A stretch of 64,000 nt of DNA from Bryobacteraceae bacterium. Lineage in GTDB: Bacteria; Acidobacteriota; Terriglobia; Bryobacterales; Bryobacteraceae. Positions 43,251-52,498 of this stretch are shown here, one piece after another. Where the stretch lies: positions 124,001-188,000 of the forward strand of contig CANGYQ010000007.1 in assembly GCA_947458745.1 (NCBI GenBank), in the 5' to 3' direction. The position numbers were made by a program, and so were the translations under genes. Within the stretch, counting starts at the first letter, position 1, and each line of letters starts with the position of its first letter. The notes beneath the pieces were generated by a model that did not search any database, was not told where the DNA came from, and saw only the letters and a list, made by a program, of their open reading frames with translations.

Positions 43251-45125
43251 ATGATTCGTGCTTTGTTGCTGGGAATGCTGGCTTGGTCCGCGACGGCGGA
43301 AGTGATCCGCCTGGAACTGGTGGAGCGGACCGATTACGCCAATGGCCAAGCCTTCGGCCCGGCGGGCCCCTACGAAGTGGTGAGGGCCCGCGCCTACTTT
43401 GAAGCGGACCCGACGACGTCGGCCAACAAGCTGATTGTCGACCTGCACTTAGCGCCGCGCAATGAACGCGGCAAGGTGGAATGGTCCACCGATGTGTACG
43501 TCATCAAACCGCGTGACACCTCCAAAGGCAACGGCACGCTGCTCTACGAGGTCTCCAATCGCGGTGGGCGCGGCCTGCTGAATCAGTTCCAGCGCGGCGA
43601 CGAGTTCCTTTTGCAGCAAGGCTTTTCCCTGCTATGGTGCGGCTGGCAGTGGGATATCCCCACTTCGGCGAAAGATGGCCTACGGATGTATTCACCCATC
43701 GCCACAGACAACGGCAAAGCCATCCGTGGTCCGGTCCGCGCCGAGTTTGTGCCCAACAAACGGGAGACCCGGATGTGGCTGGGCGACCGGAATCACGTGC
43801 CTTATCCCATTGTGGCCAACCCGCAGTTGACCGTCCGCAGCACAGGTGATGGCGAGCGCCAGCCCATCCCCGCCTCCGCCTTCAAGGTGATTGAGAACGG
43901 CCAAGCCATCGAGATGGCCGCCGGGTTTGAGCCGGGCCGCATTTACGACCTGGTCTACACGGCCGAGAATCCGCGCATCGCGGGGTTGGGCTCGGCCAGC
44001 ATTCGCGATCTCGTGAGCTTCTTCCGTTACCCGGGCGGCAAAGGCCTGTTGTTGAACGCCGAAAGCCGGTTCATTAAGCGGACCATCGGCATGGGCACGT
44101 CCCAGAGCGGCCGTTTCCTGCGCAAGTATCTCTACGACGGCTTCAATGCCGACGAGCAGGGCCGGATCGTGTTTGATGCCGTGTGGGCGCACGTGGCCGG
44201 GGCGGGCCGGGGCAGCTTTAACCACCGCTTTGCCCAGGCTTCCCGCGACGGGCACCCGATGATGAACTTCCTCTATCCCAGCGACCTCCCGCCCTTTACC
44301 GACGAGGTGATTCGCGCCAAGGCCAAGGCGGCGGGCGTTGAGCCGAAGATCTTCTACACCGATGGGTCGTACGAGTATTGGGGCCGCGGTGCCGCGCTGA
44401 CGCACCTGAAAGAGGATGCCTCCGCTGATACCGGGTTGACAGCAAATTCGCGCCGCTACTACTTGACGGGCACGCAGCACGGGGCCGGGCAGTTCCCTCC
44501 CCCGCACAATGCCAACACGGAGTATGCGGCCAATTCAAACGACTATCGCTTTGCCATGCGCGCACTGCTAGTGGGGCTGAACACCTGGATTACCAGCGCC
44601 AAGGAGCCGCCCGCGTCCGCCTACCCGCTGTTGAGCAAGGGCGAACTGGTGGCCTATGACAAGATCAAGCTGCCGCTGGCCGGCGTGAAAACGCCCGCGC
44701 GTCCGCACAAGGTCTTCCGGCTCGACTTCGGACCAGAGTTTGAGGCCTCGGGCATTGTGACGAAAGAGCCGCCCGCCATTACGGGATCCTTCCCGGTGAT
44801 GGTGCCGCAAGTGGACGCAACCGGAAATGAGATCGCCGGCATCCGCCTGCCGCAGATCTCCGTGCCGCTGGCCACTTACACCGGCTGGAACTACCGCACC
44901 AAGCAGATCGGCGCGGCAGGCGAGTTTTTCGACATGGTGGGTTCGACGTTTCCCTTCCCTGCCGCCAAGGTGGCTCAGCTGTACAAGGACAAGGATGAGT
45001 ACTTGGCCAAGACGCTAGCGGCGGGTCGTGAACTGGTGAAGCAGCGCTATCTGCTGGAAGAAGACTTGCTAGAAGTGCTGGACCGGGCGGCGAAGCAGTG
45101 GGATGGCATGGCGGCCGTCAAGTAG
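43251..45125 (+). CDS. Secreted alpha/beta-hydrolase-domain protein (Abhydrolase_10-like)
   Basis: 624 residues from the ATG at 43251 with a signal peptide (IRALLLGMLAWSATAE). Family features include RTDYANGQAFGPAGPYE, LLYEVSNRGGRGLLNQF, LLQQGFSLLWCGWQWDI, GMGTSQSGRFLRKYLYDGFN (nucleophile Ser in TSQSG), ILYDGSYEYWGRG-like and LTGTQHGAGQFP with His. The C-terminus is a PVMVPQVDATGNEIAG region. This large hydrolase family is common in acidobacteria and its substrates are unknown. Divergent from the PspA module. Confidence 0.82.
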   Translation: MIRALLLGMLAWSATAEVIRLELVERTDYANGQAFGPAGPYEVVRARAYFEADPTTSANKLIVDLHLAPRNERGKVEWSTDVYVIKPRDTSKGNGTLLYEVSNRGGRGLLNQFQRGDEFLLQQGFSLLWCGWQWDIPTSAKDGLRMYSPIATDNGKAIRGPVRAEFVPNKRETRMWLGDRNHVPYPIVANPQLTVRSTGDGERQPIPASAFKVIENGQAIEMAAGFEPGRIYDLVYTAENPRIAGLGSASIRDLVSFFRYPGGKGLLLNAESRFIKRTIGMGTSQSGRFLRKYLYDGFNADEQGRIVFDAVWAHVAGAGRGSFNHRFAQASRDGHPMMNFLYPSDLPPFTDEVIRAKAKAAGVEPKIFYTDGSYEYWGRGAALTHLKEDASADTGLTANSRRYYLTGTQHGAGQFPPPHNANTEYAANSNDYRFAMRALLVGLNTWITSAKEPPASAYPLLSKGELVAYDKIKLPLAGVKTPARPHKVFRLDFGPEFEASGIVTKEPPAITGSFPVMVPQVDATGNEIAGIRLPQISVPLATYTGWNYRTKQIGAAGEFFDMVGSTFPFPAAKVAQLYKDKDEYLAKTLAAGRELVKQRYLLEEDLLEVLDRAAKQWDGMAAVK

Positions 45126-45131
45126 ACGGAA

Positions 45132-46487
45132 CTACTTGCCAATACAGAACTTGCCGAAGATGTTGTTCAGGATGTCGTCGGCGGTGGTGGCACCGGTGAT
45201 GGCGTCGATCGGACGCAGCGCCGAGTAAAGGTCCAGCAGCAGCATCTCGTGTGGAATGCGGTCCTCTATCGTCAGCCGCGCGCGGTCCAGGAAGTCCCAG
45301 CTGTCACGGAGCAACCGCTCATGGCGCATCGAGGTGATGAAGCCATCTTCCTGCGACGGAATGCCGTCGGGGTTCAGCGTCGCCAGGATTGCTTCGCGCA
45401 GAGCCTCGACGCCTTCGCCGGTCAGGGCCGACACGGGGATGGCCTCGCTGAGGATTTGCGCCCGAGGTGCCAGGTCCGCCTTGTTGGCCACGATCAACAT
45501 CCGCCCTGCCTGCTGGGCGCGCTCGATCAACTGGTGATCGCCGGGTTCCAGCGGCTGCGACAGGTCCAGCACCACCAGCGTCAGGTCGGCATCGGCCAGC
45601 GCCTGCCAGCTGCGCTCAATTCCCAGGGTCTCCACCACATCCACTGATTCGCGGACCCCCGCCGTATCAACAAACTTCACCGGAATTCCGGCAATGGAGG
45701 CGGTCTCGCTGACCACGTCGCGGGTGGTGCCGGGAATGTCGGTGACGATGGCGCGATCCTGCCCCACCAGCCGGTTGAACAGACTGCTCTTGCCCACGTT
45801 GGGACGGCCGAGGATGGCCAGCGTCAGACCGTCATGCACCAGCTTGCCGTACGCAAAGCTATCGATCAGCCGGACCAGTTGCGGTTCGATCAGACTGAGC
45901 CGCCGCAGCAGTTCGGCGTCCGGTGCCACGTCGATGTCGTTGTCGGCGAAATCGATGCCGGCTTCGAGCAGCGAGATCAGCTCGATCAGTTCGGCCTTCA
46001 GCGGTGCCAGCCGGCGGGAAACGGAGCCCGAGACTTGCTGCGCCGCCACACGGGCCTGATAAAGCGTGGTGGCGTCAATCAGATCCCGAACGGCTTCGGC
46101 TTGTGGAAGGTCCAGATGGCCGTGGATAAAGGCCCGCAGGGTAAACTCGCCTGGCTCCGCCAGACGCGCGCCCAATGACGTAGCCCGCTCCAGCACGGCC
46201 CGCAGCACGACGGGTGAACCATGAAGCGACAACTCCACCACGTCTTCGCCCGTATAAGAATGTGGGGCTTGAAACCACGTCGCCAGCCCATCATCCAGCT
46301 TGGCGCCGTCCTCGCCGACGACGATCACGCGATGGGCGTGGCGCGGCTGCCAGTCCGGAACGTGCTGCAGCAGACCACCGGAAATTGTGAGCGCCGCAGG
46401 TCCGGATAACCGGATGAGGCCAATGCCGCCACGGCCCATGGGCGTGGAAATCGCGGCAATTGTCGCGGAGTTAGGAGCGGCTGTCAC
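45132..46487 (-). CDS. mnmE: tRNA modification GTPase MnmE
   Basis: 451 residues from the GTG at 46487 (the open frame reaches 46673 but homology starts with [20 protein letters not shown]). The N-terminal folate-binding domain is followed by the central helical domain with an inserted G domain: G1 [10 protein letters not shown]2/G3 DIPGTTRD and [10 protein letters not shown]4 NKAD. The C-terminal CIGK is the conserved tetrapeptide whose Cys is functionally important. With MnmG it modifies wobble uridine at C5. The start overlaps the jag stop by 17 bp. Confidence 0.96.
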   Translation of the reverse strand: MTAAPNSATIAAISTPMGRGGIGLIRLSGPAALTISGGLLQHVPDWQPRHAHRVIVVGEDGAKLDDGLATWFQAPHSYTGEDVVELSLHGSPVVLRAVLERATSLGARLAEPGEFTLRAFIHGHLDLPQAEAVRDLIDATTLYQARVAAQQVSGSVSRRLAPLKAELIELISLLEAGIDFADNDIDVAPDAELLRRLSLIEPQLVRLIDSFAYGKLVHDGLTLAILGRPNVGKSSLFNRLVGQDRAIVTDIPGTTRDVVSETASIAGIPVKFVDTAGVRESVDVVETLGIERSWQALADADLTLVVLDLSQPLEPGDHQLIERAQQAGRMLIVANKADLAPRAQILSEAIPVSALTGEGVEALREAILATLNPDGIPSQEDGFITSMRHERLLRDSWDFLDRARLTIEDRIPHEMLLLDLYSALRPIDAITGATTADDILNNIFGKFCIGK

Positions 46488-47127
46488 GGCGGGGTCCACG
46501 CCCGCGGTCACCATCGCGGCGCGGGCCACGATCCCGGTCACCACCGCGGCCGCCACCCGGTCCGCCGAACTTATTGCGGGACACAAAGTCCGGCTGACGC
46601 ACCGGCGGAGGAGGTGCCGGCGGCATCGGAGCATCCAGCAGCAACACGCAAACCTGGCGGAACGGACCGCCACCGACGCTTTCGCTGCGCAGTTCCTTTT
46701 CCTCGCGCAAAGCCAAGTGCAGAATGCGCCGCTCGCGGGAGGTCATGGGATTGAAGAAGTACGCCTGACCGGTCTTCTTCACCCGTTCAGCCGCACTTTG
46801 CGCCGACATGCGCAGTTCCTGCACGCGCAGCACGCGGTAATCGTTGGCGTCAAAACAGATCCGGGAATGGTCTTCCGCCGGCAGACGGAGCGCTTCCAGC
46901 GTCAAATGCTCCAGCGCCAGCAACAGTTCAGCCTTATTCTCAAGAACCAGATCGACGTCTGGACCCGACAAGCGGACCATCAGGTCCGGCGTTTCAAAGT
47001 CCGGGTGTACACCCGCTCCGCTGGCCACCTTCACGGTCAATTGGAATCCGGCTTTGGCGATCACCGGGGCCAGAAACGCTTCAATGCGGGGCCCGGTTTC
47101 CGCCAGCCCATACTTTACAGTGCTCAT
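46471..47127 (-). CDS. jag: RNA-binding protein Jag/KhpB (KH and R3H domains)
   Basis: 218 residues. A jag-N-type start is followed by a KH domain ([20 protein letters not shown]) and an R3H domain with [18 protein letters not shown], in which RRILH gives the Arg-x3-His motif. The C-terminal 50 residues are Arg/Gly/Asp-rich ([15 protein letters not shown]), likely extra RNA-binding tail. It follows yidC in the conserved rnpA-yidD-yidC-jag-mnmE order; in Gram-positives KhpB is linked to cell division control. Confidence 0.9.
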   Translation of the reverse strand: MSTVKYGLAETGPRIEAFLAPVIAKAGFQLTVKVASGAGVHPDFETPDLMVRLSGPDVDLVLENKAELLLALEHLTLEALRLPAEDHSRICFDANDYRVLRVQELRMSAQSAAERVKKTGQAYFFNPMTSRERRILHLALREEKELRSESVGGGPFRQVCVLLLDAPMPPAPPPPVRQPDFVSRNKFGGPGGGRGGDRDRGPRRDGDRGRGPRRDSRS

Positions 47128-47156
47128 TCGATACCCGTGCTCGCTTAATTTTGCGC

Positions 47157-48854
47157 TTACTTCGACTTTTTCTTCGGTGCCGGGGCTTTCACCACCGTGG
47201 CCGCAGCCGGAGCAGGCATCATCTTGTTAAACGCCAATTGCTGGACGATACCAACCAAGTTACCAGTGAGCCAGTATAACACCAGGCCACTGGACGCCCC
47301 GTAGAACATGAAGCCGAACACCAGCGGCATAAACATCATCATTTTCTGTTGCGCCGGGTCGCCGCCGGTGGCGGGCGTCATCTTCTGCAGCCAGAACTGC
47401 GTACCGATCATCACCAGCGGCAGAATCCGGATGGCAATCGTCTCCGGCTGCGAAAGATCGCTTACCCAGAGCCAACTGGCCTGGCGCAATTCAATCGAGA
47501 CCGACAGCACCGCATAGAAAGCAAACAGGAACGGAAACTGGAGCACCAGCGGCAAACACCCGCCCGCCGGATTGACGCCGTGCTTCTTATACAGCGCCAT
47601 GATCTCTTCATTCTTGTTCGCCATCTTGGGGTCTTTCATCGAAAGGCCCTTGTAGCGCTCGTTGATGGCGTTCATCTCCGGCTGCACCAGCGCCATCTTG
47701 CGCATTGATTGCAGCGAGGAGACCTTCAACGGCAGCAGCAGTATGTTGATGACGATGGTGACCAGGATGATCGACCAGCCCCAGTTCTTTACCCAGTTGT
47801 CGTTGACATAGTGCAACGCCAGAAACAGGTACTTGGCCATGATCGACGTCCAGCCGAAGTCGATCAACCCTTCCAGCTTCGGGTCGATGCTCTTGAGCAG
47901 GTCGTAATCCTTAGGGCCAACAAACAATGACATCTGATTGCGACCGGAGCCGCCAATCGCCCCGCCCACAATGGCCTCGTCCTTGCCATCCTTGTCCGGG
48001 ATCATGTCGTTGATGGTCATCAACTCCAGGCTGGTTCCGGCCGGCGGCAGTGCCACCAGCGCGAAATAGGCATCCTCCAGGCCCGCGAAGGCGAAGTTGC
48101 CCGCCTTGGACTTCGGACCGTCCTCGGCATGTTTGGCATCATTGGTGACCAGCTTGTTCTCCACCACATCAAACGACAGGCTGTGTTTGCTGGCGGCCAA
48201 ATTGATCACCGAGGCATCACCAAACCCGCCGCGCCAGGCCAGCAAATGGGGTACCGCCACGCTGCCTTCAAACAGCTCCGAACCGACTTGGGCCAGATAG
48301 GAACCCTTCTTCAGCCGGATCGACTTCTTGGCCGACAGGCGCCCATCAGAATAGGCAAACTCATAGCCACCATCAACAGCGGTGGCCACAAACAGCACAT
48401 CATTCACCGGGGCCCAGCCCTCACGGCCCTTGATCATCACCGAAAACGGGTAACCGTTCTTCTTGACTGCCGCCGCGCTGACTAAATCCAGCGGCTTGCC
48501 GTTGGAGTCCTTGTAATTCTTCAGCACCCAACTCTTCACCAGCGCGCCCCGGTTGGTCACCTCGATCTTGAATAGATCGTTCTCCACCACCGACACTTCT
48601 TCCTTCGCTGCCGCCGTCGCCCCCGCGGGAGCCGTGGGTGCGGCCGGAGCCGCCGCCGCGGGAGCGGGTGCCGGCGCCGCGGGCTGCGTCTTGGCGGCCT
48701 CCTGCTTCTTCGGTGGTGCTTCAGGCGTCGGCTTATAGAAGTAGGGCGTAACAAAAAGGACGGCCAGCATTAACACCATGGCGATCACCAGGCGGATCTC
48801 CATGGGCATCTCTTTGCCTTTTTGCGGGTTCGGTATGGGCTGGAAGTCAGACAT
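47157..48854 (-). CDS. yidC: Membrane protein insertase YidC
   Basis: 565 residues. An N-terminal membrane helix (IRLVIAMVLMLAVLFVTPYF) and Ala/Pro-rich linker precede a periplasmic beta-sandwich domain (about 85-330), then the conserved C-terminal insertase core with five helices (NWGWSIILVTIVINILLLPL, GGCLPLVLQFPFLFAFYAVL, GLVLYWLTGNLVGIVQQ) and a basic tail (KAPAPKKKSK). It inserts membrane proteins with or without SecYEG. The large periplasmic domain is typical of Gram-negative YidC. Confidence 0.95.
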   Translation of the reverse strand: MSDFQPIPNPQKGKEMPMEIRLVIAMVLMLAVLFVTPYFYKPTPEAPPKKQEAAKTQPAAPAPAPAAAAPAAPTAPAGATAAAKEEVSVVENDLFKIEVTNRGALVKSWVLKNYKDSNGKPLDLVSAAAVKKNGYPFSVMIKGREGWAPVNDVLFVATAVDGGYEFAYSDGRLSAKKSIRLKKGSYLAQVGSELFEGSVAVPHLLAWRGGFGDASVINLAASKHSLSFDVVENKLVTNDAKHAEDGPKSKAGNFAFAGLEDAYFALVALPPAGTSLELMTINDMIPDKDGKDEAIVGGAIGGSGRNQMSLFVGPKDYDLLKSIDPKLEGLIDFGWTSIMAKYLFLALHYVNDNWVKNWGWSIILVTIVINILLLPLKVSSLQSMRKMALVQPEMNAINERYKGLSMKDPKMANKNEEIMALYKKHGVNPAGGCLPLVLQFPFLFAFYAVLSVSIELRQASWLWVSDLSQPETIAIRILPLVMIGTQFWLQKMTPATGGDPAQQKMMMFMPLVFGFMFYGASSGLVLYWLTGNLVGIVQQLAFNKMMPAPAAATVVKAPAPKKKSK

Positions 48855-48878
48855 CAGTTTATGTGTGGTTCAAAAGAA

Positions 48879-49109
48879 TTAGCAGCGTGGCGGAACGGGA
48901 TCGAAACCGCCGGAATGAAACGGATGGCAGCGGCCCAAACGCCGCAAACCCAACCAGACCCCACGCACGGGGCCATGATGGGCAATGGCTTGGGCCATGT
49001 ACTCAGAGCAAGTGGGGCGAAAGCGGCAGGCCGAAGGCAGCAGCGGCGAAAGCCATCGCTTGTAAAGTGCCAGCGCGCCAATCAGCCAGGAGCCAATCAT
49101 CGGGAACAT
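48879..49109 (-). CDS. yidD: Membrane protein insertion efficiency factor YidD
   Basis: 76 residues with the family core [40 protein letters not shown] and [18 protein letters not shown]. The Cys-containing segments match the usual pattern. It overlaps rnpA by 13 bp and lies 24 bp before yidC. Confidence 0.93.
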   Translation of the reverse strand: MFPMIGSWLIGALALYKRWLSPLLPSACRFRPTCSEYMAQAIAHHGPVRGVWLGLRRLGRCHPFHSGGFDPVPPRC

Positions 49110-49387
49110 CGCGCAATCAGCTTCTCGACATCGGCGCGGAGCCGGTCCAGGGGTGCGTCTTCAGCCACGCGCCGGGGGTTAAAGACAATCCAGCACTTAG
49201 CCGGAAACCGGTGCCGCTCCAGCCGGATAAGCTCACGCAGCCGTCGCCGGATGCGGTTCCGATGGACAGACTTGCCGACGGCACGCGGCAGTGTAAACCC
49301 GAAGCGCGGCCCGTCAGCCGGGTCACGCTCCAGACAGAACGCGGTAAACAAACCAGTGGAAAGACGCCATCCCCGGTCGTAGACCAA
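49097..49387 (-). CDS. rnpA: Ribonuclease P protein component, start unclear
   Basis: From the TTG at 49387 the protein has 96 residues with [20 protein letters not shown], the RNR motif that binds RNase P RNA. The frame continues upstream of the TTG with [20 protein letters not shown], which is the conserved RnpA N-terminus, and stays open to a TGA inside rpmH. There is no ATG, GTG or TTG in that stretch. Either a non-canonical start is used or a base is wrong. The TTG at 49387 would remove the conserved N-terminal part and is unlikely to be the true start. Confidence 0.85.
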   Translation of the reverse strand: MVYDRGWRLSTGLFTAFCLERDPADGPRFGFTLPRAVGKSVHRNRIRRRLRELIRLERHRFPAKCWIVFNPRRVAEDAPLDRLRADVEKLIARCSR

Positions 49388-49503
49388 ACGAAAATCGGCA
49401 GGTCGGAGAAGGCGTACACGCTTAGGGTAAGAAAAAGAGTTCGGCGTCGTCGCGTTTTCGGTGATGGCGATGTCAGGCGTGGCTATGAAACCGCAAGCCG
49501 GAT

Positions 49504-49671
49504 CTAGTGCGACGCGCGAACAGCGCGCTCATCACTAACCGTCAGCTTCCAACGGCCACGGGCGCGGCGACGAGCCAGCACGTTCCGGCCGTCGACAGTG
49601 CTCATCCGGTGACGGAAGCCATGTTTCTTTGCCCGCTTGCGATTATTGGGCTGAAATGTACGTTTGGGCAT
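49504..49671 (-). CDS. rpmH: 50S ribosomal protein L34
   Basis: 55 residues: [45 protein letters not shown], then a tail [10 protein letters not shown]. This is L34 from its ATG at 49671, with a typical AGGAT behind the leader. The tail is about 8 residues longer than the usual 44-46 aa protein. It starts the rpmH-rnpA-yidD-yidC-jag-mnmE block. Confidence 0.97.
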   Translation of the reverse strand: MPKRTFQPNNRKRAKKHGFRHRMSTVDGRNVLARRRARGRWKLTVSDERAVRASH

Positions 49672-49705
49672 AGAAAATCCTCGGGCGGGAAGTACCGCAA
49701 ACCCT

Positions 49706-49735
49706 AGTATAGGGGACGTTGGAGGGTTGTGTCAA
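49706..49735 (-). promoter_or_regulatory. Near-consensus promoter of rpmH
   Basis: On the minus strand TTGACA (complement of 49730-49735) and TATACT (complement of 49706-49711) are 18 bp apart, 35 bp upstream of the rpmH ATG. This is the strongest promoter-like sequence in the window. It overlaps the start of the toxin gene on the other strand. Confidence 0.75.
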
Positions 49736-50085
49736 AAGGCGGTGACGGGGGGTTGGCCGAAGTTGACTCGGGAGGTAGGGCGGCATACATTGTAAATACA
49801 GTATTCAGTTGGGATGCTTCCAATCAAGGCCATGTGGCAAGACACGGGATCGCGCCCGGCGAGGTTGAGGAAGTACTGCAGGGCGTCCGGGTCCAGGCAG
49901 GCTCAGATGATCGAGGTGGGGAGACGAGATTCCGGGCGGTTGGCGAGACGGCAGCGGGAAGAGTTTTGGTTGTTGTGTACGTTGAAAGAGAAGGGGCCAT
50001 CCGGCCGGTTACCGCCTTCCCGGCCAACAGACAAGTGAGGAAATGGTATGTCGAAGAGCGAAAAGCCCAGCAAGACAGTAGATAA
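49729..50085 (+). CDS. BrnT-like toxin of a type II toxin-antitoxin pair
   Basis: 118 residues from a GTG at 49729 that overlaps the rpmH -35; TTG at 49753 is a possible later start, and the first 20 residues may not be translated. The core ([47 protein letters not shown]) follows the BrnT pattern (F-W-D...N...KHG...E...V and VVVYxER). BrnT proteins are RNase-type toxins with a BrnA antitoxin encoded downstream, as here. The pair overlaps by 38 bp. Confidence 0.75.
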   Translation: MSKGGDGGLAEVDSGGRAAYIVNTVFSWDASNQGHVARHGIAPGEVEEVLQGVRVQAGSDDRGGETRFRAVGETAAGRVLVVVYVEREGAIRPVTAFPANRQVRKWYVEERKAQQDSR

Positions 50086-50371
50086 GAAGAGCCATTGGGC
50101 GGAGTGCTCCAATGAGGCGGAAGAGGCCGCTTGGTGGGAACAGAACCAAGACTACATCCTACGCAAGTTCCGGGAAGACGCGCAGGCGGGCACGCTCAAA
50201 CGGACTGCTACGGCGCTAGTGGGCGCAGAGACGCTCCCCGCCAAACCGATCTCCATCCGATTGCCCCAAGCTGATATCGCCCTGGCCCGCCAGCAGGCCG
50301 CCGAAAACGGGGTACCCTACCAAACCTGGCTGAAGCAGATCATCCATCGTGGACTGCGCAAGACGGGCTAA
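50048..50371 (+). CDS. CopG/BrnA-type ribbon-helix-helix antitoxin
   Basis: 107 residues. A middle helix region (AAWWEQNQDYILRKFREDAQ) and the C-terminal PISIRLPQADIALARQQAAE, NGVPYQTWLKQIIHRGLRK form the RHH DNA-binding domain of COG5304/BrnA-like antitoxins. It would bind and neutralise the upstream BrnT-like toxin and repress their shared promoter. The 38-bp overlap supports coupled translation. Confidence 0.82.
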   Translation: MSKSEKPSKTVDKKSHWAECSNEAEEAAWWEQNQDYILRKFREDAQAGTLKRTATALVGAETLPAKPISIRLPQADIALARQQAAENGVPYQTWLKQIIHRGLRKTG

Positions 50372-50449
50372 TGGGGGCTGGTACCTCGCGGGTATCCTGG
50401 ACGACCATCGCGAGCATCGCTCTGCGAAGTACCGATAAAGTGTGCCGCA

Positions 50450-51655
50450 CTACCGCGCCATCCGCCCGAACAACTCCTCCGCCACCTTCACGGCTGCTTC
50501 CGCTGCTGGCCGGTCGGGCTGTTCGCTGGAGTCGTTGTAGCCTTCCATCTCGCCCTTCGTGCCTCCGTCCTGAATGACGATGCCGTCGCGGCGGGCTAGC
50601 ATGAAGACGCCTTTGTAGAACACGCCGTAGTTCACCCCCGGCTGCGGGATCAGCCACGCGATCTGGCCGCGGACCGGGACGATGGATTCGTCCTTCCACA
50701 GTGCCCGCGCGCCGTAGCCGGTGCAGTTGATCAGCACTTTTTGAGGCAGCGCGCTCAGCTCGGAGGGCGAGTGCAACTCCCGCATTTCCAGCTTGCCGCC
50801 CTCCACCAGAAAGTCGTTCACCAGCTGTCGCGAGTATCCGGCCACGTTGAACGTCAGCCCGGTGTCGCGGCGGGCGTAGCGGGTGGGGAACGGGTGGCTG
50901 CCGGGAGGCAGCACTTGCGGGCGTGGGGTCAGGTCGGCCACGCGGTCCTGGTAGTGCGCAAAGTCGAGCTCACCGGGTTGTGCTCCACCACGCGCCCGGC
51001 CAAAACCGCCGCCTGACGGGCTGTCGTCGGAAAGCATGTAGCGATCGGTCCATTCAATCGGATTGCCGGACATGCCCAGGAAGCTCTCATAGGTGTGGAA
51101 CGAGTAGCGGCACATCTTCTCCCACAGCGCCGGGAAATCGGGCGAGACGGCGCTGGCGAGTGCCACCCGCGAATCGGGCGTCCAGGAGCCGGTGGCGCGC
51201 GCGGAACGCACCTCCGGCGGACGCTCCTTGGCATAGATGGTCACCTTGGCACCGGCCCGCTGCAGCAGAATGGCGGCGGTCAGCCCCAGTGCGCCGCAGC
51301 CGATGACGCCCACTTCGCGCTCGCCCGTGGCCATTGCCTTCTCGACCGCCAGGGCTCCGGAGCCCCAGGAGAGTGACCAGCCACTACCGCCGTGGCCATA
51401 GTTGTGGACGACGGTCTTGTCGCCCACACGCTCCACATCCAGGCGCGGACCGGCCGCTCGGAAGGGGCGAACGCAGACCGTAACCCGAAAAATGCGGTCC
51501 GTATGGGCCCGGATGGGCGCGAGCTTGGGCACGGGATCGAAAGTGGGTAAGGCTCCGGCAGCGGGGGCCGGGGGCGTCGCCACAGTCTTCACCTGACGCG
51601 CGCAACCCGTCAAGCCCGCCAGCGCCGTACTGCCCAAAAACTGTCGCCGATCCAT
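50450..51655 (-). CDS. D-amino-acid-oxidase-type FAD oxidoreductase with Tat signal
   Basis: 401 residues from the ATG at 51655 (a further in-frame start at 51691 is rejected). The start DRRQFLGSTALAGLTGCARQ is a Tat signal with a lipobox-like LTGC. A DAO-like fold follows: GVIGCGALGLTAAILLQRAGAKVTIYAKE (FAD/dinucleotide motif), the HNYGHGGSGWSLSWGSG sequence found near the N-terminus in this group, VAGYSRQLVNDFL and ALPQKVLINCTGYGARAL. It probably oxidises a D-amino acid or related amine outside the cytoplasm. Confidence 0.8.
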   Translation of the reverse strand: MDRRQFLGSTALAGLTGCARQVKTVATPPAPAAGALPTFDPVPKLAPIRAHTDRIFRVTVCVRPFRAAGPRLDVERVGDKTVVHNYGHGGSGWSLSWGSGALAVEKAMATGEREVGVIGCGALGLTAAILLQRAGAKVTIYAKERPPEVRSARATGSWTPDSRVALASAVSPDFPALWEKMCRYSFHTYESFLGMSGNPIEWTDRYMLSDDSPSGGGFGRARGGAQPGELDFAHYQDRVADLTPRPQVLPPGSHPFPTRYARRDTGLTFNVAGYSRQLVNDFLVEGGKLEMRELHSPSELSALPQKVLINCTGYGARALWKDESIVPVRGQIAWLIPQPGVNYGVFYKGVFMLARRDGIVIQDGGTKGEMEGYNDSSEQPDRPAAEAAVKVAEELFGRMAR

Positions 51656-51802
51656 GGCACCCCTTGTCGAACAAGAATTGGAAACATCCAAGTCTGCCAG
51701 TCGGGGGCAGTTGCGGTGCCAGACAGAGCGCCGCCACCTCGGGTAGAGCCTAATTTAGCAAACTGGTCTCAGCCGCTTGGTGATTACTGAAAACATGGCG
51801 GA

Positions 51803-52489
51803 TTAGAAACGGCCGCTCGCACGGGGGAGCTGCCAGATTGGCCCTTCAAACCCGAATTGGGCGAACAGAGCCCGCGCTTCATCGACGGTCCATTTGCGCC
51901 AGTCGGGGTCCAGGTGACGGCCGTACCACACGGCGGCAAACTCGTAGACCCGCTGAATGGGCTGGGCACTGCCGCGCGGGATGGCGTGGCGTTTGCACCA
52001 AGCATCAATGGCTGCCTCAGAATCGAACACCAGCATGTTGGCGCAGGTATAGATCACGTTGTCCCAGGCGCGCGCCATGGGCACCGGGAAGTGCACCCAA
52101 AGCTCTTCGCGCACGCGTTGCTGGTCAACGTGGATGGTCACCGGTTGCCCCTCAGCGCCCAGCGTCGTCGCAATCGTCACCTGATCCCCACCCAGCAGGG
52201 CCGCCACCCCCAGCGAACACCAGGCGCAATTGCCCCACCACAACCGGTCACGCTGCCGGACCACGAAGGGTGTCGCGGATGTGGCAAAGGGATGGATCAC
52301 CCAGACCTCCGGCTGGTGCGGATGGAGGACGACGCCGTGGTAATCAGCCAGCCCGCGAAGAGCTTCCGCCATCGAAGTCAGGTCCACCGCGAACTCTTCC
52401 GCCAGCGTGGCGCATGATGGTGCGAAGCCCTCATCCACGATGCGGCGCAGGATTGCGTAGTGCAGCTGGCTATTGCTGGGTGTGGCCAT
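51803..52489 (-). CDS. MerB-like (alkylmercury lyase family) protein
   Basis: 228 residues. A winged-helix-like N-terminus is followed by the MerB fold: WWGNCAWCSLGVAALLG with Cys88, and NVIYTCANMLVFDSEAAIDAWC with Cys149. These match the two catalytic cysteines (96 and 159) of MerB, but the Asp99 position is Cys91 (CAWC). No merA, merR or merT is nearby. It may cleave C-Hg bonds weakly or may be a related enzyme with another substrate. Confidence 0.75.
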   Translation of the reverse strand: MATPSNSQLHYAILRRIVDEGFAPSCATLAEEFAVDLTSMAEALRGLADYHGVVLHPHQPEVWVIHPFATSATPFVVRQRDRLWWGNCAWCSLGVAALLGGDQVTIATTLGAEGQPVTIHVDQQRVREELWVHFPVPMARAWDNVIYTCANMLVFDSEAAIDAWCKRHAIPRGSAQPIQRVYEFAAVWYGRHLDPDWRKWTVDEARALFAQFGFEGPIWQLPRASGRF

Positions 52490-52498
52490 ACCAAGAGA

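Noticed and set aside
49672-49728. Chromosomal origin near rpmH
   Set aside because: No dnaA, DnaA-box cluster or AT-rich unwinding region is visible; only the promoter.
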